This document shows, piece after piece, positions 8,025 to 15,625 of a DNA stretch of 64,000 bases. Numbering within the stretch: the first letter of the stretch is position 1; each line of letters starts with the position of its first letter. The notes under the pieces were generated by a model. It had not been told where the DNA came from, did not search any database, and saw nothing but the letters and a program-made list of their open reading frames with translations. Origin of the DNA: an uncultured Flaviramulus sp. GTDB taxonomy: Bacteria; Bacteroidota; Bacteroidia; Flavobacteriales; Flavobacteriaceae. Location of the stretch: NCBI GenBank assembly GCA_947487155.1, contig CANKVS010000004.1, positions 26,652-90,651 of the forward strand, in the 5' to 3' direction. A program made the translations under genes and the position numbers.

Positions 8025-9776
8025 CTATTCTGGTTGTTCTAATAAATTAGGATTATTAACTATGGCTCCTTGAGGTATTGGCCATACGTAATAATTATCT
8101 GGATTAAAGAATCGTTCTCCTACTATAATTTTAAGAGAAGAATCTAAATCACCATCATCCACATTTTTATTAGCCTTTCTTTTTGGACCTAAAGGAATAC
8201 CATATACATTAGGATCTGCAAATACTTGTGCTCCTAATCTATGGCGTCTAATATCGAACCAACGCTGTGGGCCTTCGCCTGCAAATTCAAGACGTCTTTC
8301 TTTAATGATAATATCAATATCTACTGGACGTCCGTAACTAGTAACTACATTGGGCATATTAACTCTAGATCTAACTTCGTCAACCATAGATTCTGCAATA
8401 GTTGTATTACCTATAGCTAATGCAGCTTCGGCATACATAAGAAGCACTTCGGCATAACGAATAAAGTGATAATGGATATTACCATTATTAGTAGGATGAT
8501 CCCAATCAAAATCCATATACTTCTGGAAATAATATCCTGTTTTATTGATTGCATTTTTATTTACATCATCCGTTTTTACACTTTTCACCTCCGTACCATT
8601 AGGCAACGTTATTTTTGGGTTTTTAGATGGATGAGGATCAAACACATATAGGTCGTTTACGCCATCTCCTCCTTTTGCTGGAATTATTTCTCCACTTCTT
8701 AAAACTGTAATATCTAATCTGGGATCTCGTCCTGTCCAAGGGTCAGCTGGATCATAGCCTGATAAACCATCGTGAACATCTAATCCATTAGCTTGCATTT
8801 GGTAAGCTTCAACAATTCTTGAATCAAATCCTGCATAAGCACTATTATTCCTTTTTGACCCTGAAAAAGCACCTTTTGGTAAGGTCGCGTTAGCGTATCC
8901 ATGAGTTTTTAATTCTCTATCGTAATTAATAGTCCACATAGCTTCAGATGTGTTTAAGCCAAAACTAGTATCTCTGTTAAATAAGCTTTGAAATCCTTCA
9001 ACTCCAGCATCAAGGCTGTATACTCCTGAGTTTACAATTGCTTCACAGGCATCAAAAGCATTTTGATGTAGTTCTGTAGGGTTAGAGTGCCAATCTATAG
9101 CATTTAAATTATGGCGTGCTTTAAAAGCCAAAACAGTACCGCTGGTTATTCTACCTACATTCTCTTGCGCATATGATTCTGGTAAGATTGCTGCTATAGC
9201 ATCAAATTCATCATTAATCCAATTAAATACTGTTTCACGATTCATTCTAAACGGGAAAAAATCTGGTGGTGTTGGTTCGGTATGTAAAACTATATCTTTA
9301 AAAATAAAATGTAGGCGAGCATACTGTAATACACGTAAAAAACGTGCTTCTGCTATATATCTAGCATATAAGTCTGATTCTATAGCAGGTTCTGCTTGAG
9401 GAGCACGATCTAAAAATTCATTAACATCTCTAATAAATGTGTATCTACTACGATATTCCTCACTAACAACTTGTTCAGATTCTGTGAAAATTAAAGTAGA
9501 CCCTCTTGCTGTTCCTACACGGTCAAAACCATCATCTGTTAACAGTGAATATAGATATTCTGATTGGTCTGGGTTACCATTAGTGTTCATGCCTCGTACT
9601 TGTCTATACAAAGCATTTAAAGCAAAACGGATGTCTGTTTCTGTTTGAAAAACCGAAGACACAGAATATTGATCTGTGAGATCTCTTTCTAAAAATTCGT
9701 CACAACCTGTAAATAACAGGCCTCCTATAAATGCGAATATTATTATTTTTTTCATAAATCTATTTTTTTTAATCAT
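8025..9776 (-). CDS. susD: SusD-like outer-membrane glycan-binding lipoprotein (RagB/SusD family)
   Basis: The 583-residue protein has a lipoprotein signal ending GLLFTGC followed by DEFLERD, typical of SusD proteins exposed on the cell surface. The family TPR-type segments are present (ARYIAEARFLRVLQYARL) and the C-terminal half has the family blocks YHFIRYAEVLLMYAEAA and ERRLEFAGEGPQRWFDIRR. It would act as the lid over the partner SusC transporter and capture glycan. Its start ATG at 9776 overlaps the SusC stop (TAATG), indicating coupling; an alternative start at 9755 (MKKIII) would leave a 20-bp gap and an equally good signal. It is the second gene of the susCD pair. Confidence 0.95.
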   Translation of the reverse strand: MIKKNRFMKKIIIFAFIGGLLFTGCDEFLERDLTDQYSVSSVFQTETDIRFALNALYRQVRGMNTNGNPDQSEYLYSLLTDDGFDRVGTARGSTLIFTESEQVVSEEYRSRYTFIRDVNEFLDRAPQAEPAIESDLYARYIAEARFLRVLQYARLHFIFKDIVLHTEPTPPDFFPFRMNRETVFNWINDEFDAIAAILPESYAQENVGRITSGTVLAFKARHNLNAIDWHSNPTELHQNAFDACEAIVNSGVYSLDAGVEGFQSLFNRDTSFGLNTSEAMWTINYDRELKTHGYANATLPKGAFSGSKRNNSAYAGFDSRIVEAYQMQANGLDVHDGLSGYDPADPWTGRDPRLDITVLRSGEIIPAKGGDGVNDLYVFDPHPSKNPKITLPNGTEVKSVKTDDVNKNAINKTGYYFQKYMDFDWDHPTNNGNIHYHFIRYAEVLLMYAEAALAIGNTTIAESMVDEVRSRVNMPNVVTSYGRPVDIDIIIKERRLEFAGEGPQRWFDIRRHRLGAQVFADPNVYGIPLGPKRKANKNVDDGDLDSSLKIIVGERFFNPDNYYVWPIPQGAIVNNPNLLEQPE

Positions 9777-12700
9777 TAAAATGTAAAATTAACTCCTAAA
9801 GTCATTGTTCGAGGCAACGGATAGTCTACAGCTCCAAAACCTAGTTCTGCATCCCATCCATAATCGCTTGCAAAGAAATCATTCCATATATAAAATGGAT
9901 TTTCTATAGAAGCGAATACTTCAATATTCTTAAAAAACTTAAGTTGATCTATTAAACCTTTATCAAAAGTATATCCTAAATTAATATTCCTTACTCTTAT
10001 ATAATTAGCGTCTCTTATTGTATAATCTGAAGCAGAATAATTAACTAAACCAGATAACACTATAGGAAATGCTGCATTAGGGTCTGGGTTATTAGGATCA
10101 AAACTTAAAGCATGAACACCAAAAGCATTACCCACACCGCCAGAAAAGTGATTTATGGCTTGATTACCAGTAATACTAACCCTTCTATTAAACCTAGATT
10201 GTAGAGACATACCTAAACTAAGCCCTTTATAACTAAAATTAAGTTGAGAACCCAAATTATACACTCCTTTTCTATCATCATCTATAGGTGCTCTATCGTA
10301 GGTTGCATCAATAATTCCATCTGGAACACCATCGGGTCCACTAATATCTTTAAATTTAGGAGCTCCAATATATACTAAGGCTGCATTTGGACCATCCAGA
10401 GTGATATTGTTTTGATAAGATTCTAAATCTGCTTGATTAACAATAAGACCATCAAAAACATATCTTCTGGTAAGGCCTGATGTTTCTCCTTCTTGCCTAA
10501 TAGTTCCTCCAGTAGTAACCTCTAACAGTTCTCCTAATTTATACCACTCTTGACGAATGTTAGAAGCGTTAACTCTTATACTATATGAAAAATCTTTGCC
10601 AATTTTGTTTTTATGACTTACTGCTAATTCCCAACCACGAAGTCTTAATATTGCAGAAGAATTGAAATCGGGTGCAGGTAGACCAAATTCGTCTGTAATA
10701 TCAGAATTTATAATAAGGTCTTTTCTATCTCTTTGATATATATTAGCATAAATACCTAGTTTCTTCTTGAAAAATTCCATATCTAAACGTAAATCTGTTT
10801 TCTCAAGAGTTTCCCAACTTAAATTAGGAATTGCATAATTTGCAATTATAAGGCCTGGTTCTGTGCCATTGGGAAACACATATCCATTGTTAACATTAAC
10901 AGCCGCTATATAAGAAAGATCACGACCATCAACTGATCCAACTTCCCCCCATGAGCCATTTATTTTAAATGTATCTATAAAGCCTACATTTTTCATAAAG
11001 CCTTCTTTATGTATATTCCATCCCACAGCTACTCCAGGAAAAAAACCACTTCTAAAACCTGGTGCAAATTGCCCATCATAATCATTTCTAAAACTAGCTT
11101 CTAGTAAATACTTTCCTTTATAATCGTAAGTAATTCTACCAAATATAGATTGTTGCCTACTATTTCCTTGATTTTGATTTGTTGTCTCTGTCTCTGGGTC
11201 TCCTAAACCTAATGAAATAACAGCATCATTTATAAATCCTGTTCTTGAAGCAGAAAATCCATTACTATCCGTTTTTCTACTCTCGTAACCTAATAAACCA
11301 GAAACATAATGTGCTCCAAACTTATGCTTATATTTTAATATAGATTGTGTACCAAATGTTGTGGCACGAACGGTATTTAAAGCCAACCTTCTATCTCCTG
11401 GTAATGGTTCATTTATAGGGTTTGCCGAATATTCTCCGGTTAGTCCATCAAACTCAAGAGTGGCATTAGCTATAGCGTTTCTCCAATCTAAAGAATTTGT
11501 ACTTACTAAACGATAATTAGCATTTTGCTCAAAAGTTAAACCTTTTAATAGTTTAAGCCCTAAATTAGCTTGTATTTCTAAAGCGTCTCTTCTGTTTCTA
11601 TCAAAACTACCTAGTGTAGAACTGGATACTGGGTTAGTAGAAGTGCCTCCATCTCCAAATGCAAATAAACCAGTGGGATTGTCAAGTCCTAAACGCGGAT
11701 CATCATCTCTAACAGGATATAATGGTACAGCACGTAAAGAGCGTGCATTTTCGGTAGGTACTGTAACTTGCTCACGATGTGTATAAGCCATGTTTGCTCC
11801 CATAGTCAACCAATTGGTTACTTCAGTTTCTACACGAGTACGAATATTATAACGCTTAAAATAATCGAATTCATCATTTACATTTACACCATCTTGATCT
11901 ACAAAGCCTAAAGTAACATTATAATTGGTACGTTCACTTCCTCCAGACATGCTTAACGAATGGTTAAATTGTACAGCAGGTTCAGCATACACTAAATCAG
12001 TCCAATTTGTATCTATAAGTCCGCCTGCTAAAGCACGATTAACCACGTCTTGACTGAATTCAGAAAAAAGGTCAATATTAGCAGGGTCTTCTCCGTTAAT
12101 ATAAACTTCTTGATTAAAAGCTGCTATATTTCGCAACTGCATATACTCTGCAGTATTAGCTAATTCTGGTATAGAAGTAAATTCTTGAATACTACTTTGT
12201 AAACCATATTTAAACGTAGGTTTACTATTCCTTTTTCCTTTTTTAGTAGTAATTAATACAACACCATTAGATGCACCTAAACCATATATGGCTGTTGCAG
12301 AAGCATCTTTTAAAATAGTAAAGGTTTCAATTACGTTAGGGTCTACATCATTAATACTGGCAGGAAATCCATCCACTAAAACAAGTGGCGCACCTTCTCC
12401 TCTTAAACTAAGCCCTGGAAAAGCACCTGGTCGTCCGCTTCCAAAACCAACCTGTAAACTGGGGTCTACACCTGCAAGTGCTTGCTGTACGTTAGTTATC
12501 GGTCGCTTTTCTAAAACTTCAGTATCAATAGCTACAGCTCCAGAAATTACTTTAGATTGAGATTGAACATCGTAACCTACAATTACGACTTCCTCTAATT
12601 GTGCACTGTCTTCTTCCAGTGCTATATTTAATGTTGTTTGTCCTGAAACTGCTACTTCCTTTGTTTTATATCCTAAATAAGATACTATTAAAGTTGCATT

Positions 12701-13240
12701 TGCATTTTGCAATGTTAAACTGTATTTTCCATCAAAATCTGTTTGACTTCCGTTGGTAGTTCCTTTTTCTATAATGTTGGCTCCTATTAGAGGTATACCA
12801 TCAGCATCCATTACTACACCTTTTACTTCTGTGTTTTGAATGGGTTGAACACTATTTTCATTAGAAATTAGAATTGGTTTTTTCTTAATAACTATTTTAT
12901 TGTTATCAGATAATTTAAAATCAAAATTATTATTTGATAAACTTTGTGCTAGTAATTCTGTTAGTAATATCTCCCCTTTCTTTAACTGTACTTCCGAAAA
13001 TTCTTTAAATAGATCTCTAGGATAAATAAATCGATAATTAGTTTGCTTTTTAATTATTTTAAAGACTTTATCAACAGTAACTGTTTGGTCTTCATCTATA
13101 ATTACTTTTTCCTGAGAAAATGAATTCTCAGTGTTTAAACTAAATACGGTAGTACATAAGAAAAAGATAAACGCTTTCATAATTGTAAAGAGCTTCAACT
13201 TTCTTATTAGAAAGCTGAAAATAGTTGGTTTAATTTTCAT
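9776..13240 (-). CDS. susC: SusC-like TonB-dependent oligosaccharide transporter with STN signalling domain
   Basis: This 1154-residue outer-membrane transporter has a long basic N-region before the signal core, a form often seen in flavobacterial SusC proteins. The order is STN domain (about residues 45-125), carboxypeptidase-regulatory-like beta domain (about 137-212, ending VSYLGYKTKEV), TonB-box region EEVVIVGY, plug (LKDASATAIYGLGASNGVV), then a 22-strand barrel ending in aromatic FTF. The STN domain is the hallmark of transporters that signal substrate capture to a FecR anti-sigma factor. That gene lies directly upstream on the same strand, 90 bp away, and the sigma factor lies beyond it. 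It should import oligosaccharides from the sulfated glycan into the periplasm. Confidence 0.96.
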   Translation of the reverse strand: MKIKPTIFSFLIRKLKLFTIMKAFIFFLCTTVFSLNTENSFSQEKVIIDEDQTVTVDKVFKIIKKQTNYRFIYPRDLFKEFSEVQLKKGEILLTELLAQSLSNNNFDFKLSDNNKIVIKKKPILISNENSVQPIQNTEVKGVVMDADGIPLIGANIIEKGTTNGSQTDFDGKYSLTLQNANATLIVSYLGYKTKEVAVSGQTTLNIALEEDSAQLEEVVIVGYDVQSQSKVISGAVAIDTEVLEKRPITNVQQALAGVDPSLQVGFGSGRPGAFPGLSLRGEGAPLVLVDGFPASINDVDPNVIETFTILKDASATAIYGLGASNGVVLITTKKGKRNSKPTFKYGLQSSIQEFTSIPELANTAEYMQLRNIAAFNQEVYINGEDPANIDLFSEFSQDVVNRALAGGLIDTNWTDLVYAEPAVQFNHSLSMSGGSERTNYNVTLGFVDQDGVNVNDEFDYFKRYNIRTRVETEVTNWLTMGANMAYTHREQVTVPTENARSLRAVPLYPVRDDDPRLGLDNPTGLFAFGDGGTSTNPVSSSTLGSFDRNRRDALEIQANLGLKLLKGLTFEQNANYRLVSTNSLDWRNAIANATLEFDGLTGEYSANPINEPLPGDRRLALNTVRATTFGTQSILKYKHKFGAHYVSGLLGYESRKTDSNGFSASRTGFINDAVISLGLGDPETETTNQNQGNSRQQSIFGRITYDYKGKYLLEASFRNDYDGQFAPGFRSGFFPGVAVGWNIHKEGFMKNVGFIDTFKINGSWGEVGSVDGRDLSYIAAVNVNNGYVFPNGTEPGLIIANYAIPNLSWETLEKTDLRLDMEFFKKKLGIYANIYQRDRKDLIINSDITDEFGLPAPDFNSSAILRLRGWELAVSHKNKIGKDFSYSIRVNASNIRQEWYKLGELLEVTTGGTIRQEGETSGLTRRYVFDGLIVNQADLESYQNNITLDGPNAALVYIGAPKFKDISGPDGVPDGIIDATYDRAPIDDDRKGVYNLGSQLNFSYKGLSLGMSLQSRFNRRVSITGNQAINHFSGGVGNAFGVHALSFDPNNPDPNAAFPIVLSGLVNYSASDYTIRDANYIRVRNINLGYTFDKGLIDQLKFFKNIEVFASIENPFYIWNDFFASDYGWDAELGFGAVDYPLPRTMTLGVNFTF

Positions 13241-13330
13241 AAATTTGCTTTGTGTTAGTTATGATTGATACATCTATAGAGGGACGAGGTTTGACACACG
13301 GCGAAATGTTTAAAACTTCGTTCCCTTTTT
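13241..13330 (-). promoter_or_regulatory. Probable ECF-sigma promoter region of susC
   Basis: The 90-bp gap between fecR and susC reads on the minus strand GTGTGTCAAACCTCGTCC and then CTCTATAGATG, before 40 bp of leader. CGTC is a typical -10 element of ECF sigma factors and also appears upstream of fecR. The assignment to the nearby sigma factor is inference. Confidence 0.4.
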
Positions 13331-14506
13331 TTATTTTAATATTACTGTTTTCTCATTTATAATAAATTCTTTTATAATTTCGTAATCTTTTATATCTGAT
13401 AATATTTCTTCTACCCTTTGGTCTTTTCCTATAACGCCAATAAATTTTACATTTTTAATGGATTCATTCTCAAAAACAACCTCCATATTATACCATCTAG
13501 ATAATACTTTCATAATTTCAATTAAAGGTTTTTCTTCAAAACTAAACACACCTTCTTTCCAAGATATTTCATTATAAACATCGTCTATAGTGATAACTTC
13601 TAATGTATTGGCTGTTTTATTTAATATGGATTGCTGGCTAGGTGTTAAATTTCTTTTTTTATCACCTACTTTAATTGTTACTTCTCCTTCTACTAAGGTT
13701 GCATAAATGTTAGATTCATCTTTATATGCTTTAACATTAAATTCTGTACCTAATACTTCTATGTCTTGACCTTGTGTTTGTACAATAAACTTTGTCCCTT
13801 TATTTAATGAACTAGGAGACACATCAAAATAAGCTTCTCCATAAACTAACTCTATTTTACGAGTTTCTTCATTAGTAAAACTTGTTGGATATTTAAGTTG
13901 AGATTCAGAATTTATCCAAACTTGAGTTCCATCTGATAACTTTATAAAATACTCGCCACCTCTAGGTATGGTTAAATAATGGTATTCTATTTCAGATTGC
14001 TTTTCCTTTTTGCTGTTTTTATTGTAAATAATTTGTTCTCCATTACTATTTACGTTTTTATTTTGGTAAGATGTTCCTTTTTCTAAAACTACTTGAGCGC
14101 CGCTTCCTAATGTTAAAACAGCTTTGTTTGTACCAGCTTCAATATCGCTAACAACTACTGTTGGCACATTATCTATACTGTTTTTATATAAACTATCTTT
14201 AAAAAAGTAACCAGACACCATAAGCCCTACACCAACTATTGCTGCTACATATTTAACATAGGCAAATCGCCTTTTTTTAGTAACCAAATTTTCTTTCCTT
14301 ATAAATTCGATTAACTCTTGCTTAGCCTCATCTACATTAAAATTTTTCAAGCTTTGATCTGTTATATAATTAGTTTCAATATAGGATTTAAAAATATTAT
14401 TATACTCTACATTTTCTATGTAGGTATTAAACCTATCTAATTCTTTTGCAGTAATTGAATTAGTTACGTATTTTATTGATAGTTCAATAAATTCTTCTAG
14501 AGTCAT
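13331..14506 (-). CDS. FecR-family anti-sigma factor
   Basis: The 391-residue protein has an N-terminal cytoplasmic anti-sigma region (about 1-75), one membrane segment (YVKYVAAIVGVGLMVSGYFF, about 84-103), a periplasmic FecR domain (IPRGGEYFIKLSDGTQVWIN, then VQTQGQDIEVLGTEFNVKAY) and a C-terminal DUF4974 region (SFEEKPLIEIMKVLSRWYNM) that contacts the STN domain of the transporter. In such systems, glycan import by SusC makes FecR release the ECF sigma factor, which switches on the PUL. It is followed after 90 bp by susC on the same strand. Its cognate sigma gene is divergent instead of upstream in the same operon. Confidence 0.94.
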   Translation of the reverse strand: MTLEEFIELSIKYVTNSITAKELDRFNTYIENVEYNNIFKSYIETNYITDQSLKNFNVDEAKQELIEFIRKENLVTKKRRFAYVKYVAAIVGVGLMVSGYFFKDSLYKNSIDNVPTVVVSDIEAGTNKAVLTLGSGAQVVLEKGTSYQNKNVNSNGEQIIYNKNSKKEKQSEIEYHYLTIPRGGEYFIKLSDGTQVWINSESQLKYPTSFTNEETRKIELVYGEAYFDVSPSSLNKGTKFIVQTQGQDIEVLGTEFNVKAYKDESNIYATLVEGEVTIKVGDKKRNLTPSQQSILNKTANTLEVITIDDVYNEISWKEGVFSFEEKPLIEIMKVLSRWYNMEVVFENESIKNVKFIGVIGKDQRVEEILSDIKDYEIIKEFIINEKTVILK

Positions 14507-14634
14507 ACATATATCGTTCTATTTACATGACGGCTCCCAAATCTTTAACCCCTATAATTTTAATATTTTTTTTATATTGCCCTCTTTACTTATTTACTTA
14601 GATGTATTTTATACGTATCTTGTTATTGTAATTA
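14507..14634. promoter_or_regulatory. Divergent fecR / ECF sigma control region
   Basis: This 128-bp gap must contain both start sites. Toward fecR the minus strand reads GGGGTTAAAG, then ten bases later CGTCATGTAAATAG, which looks like an ECF-type promoter with a CGTC -10 element. Toward the sigma gene no TAnnTTTG match is present, only the imperfect TATCTTGT about 20 bp before the start. Confidence 0.4.
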
Positions 14635-15234
14635 ATGAAAAAAGTAATATCCCTAGACATAGAACTGATTTCTAAGCTTCAAAAAGGAGATGAAAATGCT
14701 TACACTTTTCTTATGGACACTTACCATCAGAAATTATGCGTGTATGCCAATAGTTTAATTAATGATGGTTTAACTGCTGAAGATATAGTTCAAAATGTTT
14801 TTATTAACTTATGGAAAAGGCGTAAAAAATTAAAAGTTAAAACCTCTATAGAAAGTTTGTTATACAAATCTGTTTACAATGAATTTATTGATCAATATAG
14901 AAAAAATGTAACTATTTTAAATGTTGAACAACGCTATATAGAACACTTAAATTTAATTGTTAACGATTATGACGAAGAAAAAATAAAAAAAGCCATTAAA
15001 ATGGTTTATAAAGTAGTACAAAACCTTCCACCTAAGTGCAAAGAGATATTTTTATTAAGTAAAACAGATGGCTTAAGTAACATGGAAATTTCAGAGCATT
15101 TAAACATTTCTATTAAAACTGTTGAAAATCAAATCTCTAAAGCCTTTAAAGTTGTTAGAAATAAATTGAATGATAAGATAGGTGTTCTATTATTTCTACT
15201 ATATGATTTTAAAAAAAACGACACACAACAATAG
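14635..15234 (+). CDS. ECF RNA polymerase sigma-70 factor (Bacteroides expansion family type)
   Basis: The 199-residue protein has sigma region 2 (FLMDTYHQKLCVYANSLI, GLTAEDIVQNVFINLWKRR) and region 4 (LPPKCKEIFLLSKTDGL, then MEISEHLNISIKTVENQISK) joined by a short linker, and no regions 1 or 3, as usual for ECF factors. It should drive the adjacent PUL when released by FecR. It is the only plus-strand gene of the locus, transcribed away from fecR. The tail after region 4 (VLLFLLYDFKKND) is short and hydrophobic. Confidence 0.94.
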   Translation: MKKVISLDIELISKLQKGDENAYTFLMDTYHQKLCVYANSLINDGLTAEDIVQNVFINLWKRRKKLKVKTSIESLLYKSVYNEFIDQYRKNVTILNVEQRYIEHLNLIVNDYDEEKIKKAIKMVYKVVQNLPPKCKEIFLLSKTDGLSNMEISEHLNISIKTVENQISKAFKVVRNKLNDKIGVLLFLLYDFKKNDTQQ

Positions 15235-15300
15235 CCTTATTTTACTAATTTTTTATTGAACTCATAGTTTAAAACATTTTAAAGTGATTCCATAATTATA

Positions 15301-15308
15301 TATATTTG
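15301..15308 (+). promoter_or_regulatory. Bacteroidota -7 promoter element (TATATTTG)
   Basis: An exact TAnnTTTG match lies 66 bp after the sigma gene stop and nearly 190 bp before the tRNA. It would start transcription near 15315, at the head of the candidate small RNA. Confidence 0.5.
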
Positions 15309-15311
15309 CAC

Positions 15312-15477
15312 GCAATGCAAGTTAATTTGACATATTAATATAATGGCGAGGTTTGTAATTTAATACAAATCATAAAATATTATAAATAGCTAGCAGAAGT
15401 GTTGGAGTAGAATTTATTTTTAAACCCTACATTACGATTACTAAGAGGTTAAGCAGTAAGCTTAACTTTTTTATTTT
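15312..15477 (+). ncRNA. Candidate small RNA of about 165 nt, family unknown
   Basis: A promoter element (TATATTTG) and an intrinsic terminator bracket this stretch, which has no credible reading frame (its only ATG is followed by five codons and a stop). Internal pairing includes GTTTGTA at 15351-15357 with TACAAAT at 15364-15370. The sequence lacks the SRP RNA tetraloop motif and the RNase P and tmRNA cores. It may be an independent RNA, or a leader processed from a transcript that reads through into the tRNA-Leu gene 18 bp further on. The family was not recognised. Confidence 0.35.
15446..15477 (+). terminator. Intrinsic terminator upstream of tRNA-Leu
   Basis: The stem AGGTTAAGC / GCTTAACTT has a 5-nt loop and is followed by TTTTTTATTTT. 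It ends the candidate small RNA. Confidence 0.6.
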
Positions 15478-15494
15478 CGTTAAATTTATTTTAA

Positions 15495-15579
15495 GCGCAC
15501 GTGGCGGAATTGGTAGACGCGCTGGCTTGAGGGGCCAGTATCCGTTTAGGATGTGGAAGTTCGAATCTTCTCGTGCGCA
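15495..15579 (+). tRNA. tRNA-Leu (anticodon GAG)
   Basis: The 85-nt gene folds as a class II tRNA: acceptor GCGCACG / CGTGCGC with discriminator A, D-arm containing TTGGTAGA, anticodon stem CTGGC / GCCAG with loop TTGAGGG (anticodon GAG, reading CUC and CUU), a long variable arm (TATCCGTTTAGGATG) and T-loop TTCGAAT. CCA is not encoded. No separate promoter is obvious between it and the preceding terminator. Confidence 0.96.
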
Positions 15580-15599
15580 CGACATAATAGTATTGGAAT

Positions 15600-15625
15600 A
15601 AAAAAGCCGCTTTACGCGGCTTTTT
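15600..15625. terminator. Bidirectional terminator between tRNA-Leu and carB
   Basis: The stem AAAAAGCCGC / GCGGCTTTTT has a short loop and gives an A-run on one side and a T-run on the other, so it can terminate both the tRNA transcript and the converging carB transcript, whose stop codon starts at the next base. Confidence 0.85.

Noticed and set aside
15495..15579. tRNA-Leu as the attachment site of a PUL-bearing island
   Set aside because: The PUL lies on the 5' side of the tRNA, no integrase is present and I found no second copy of the tRNA 3' end. The 3' side leads into carB.
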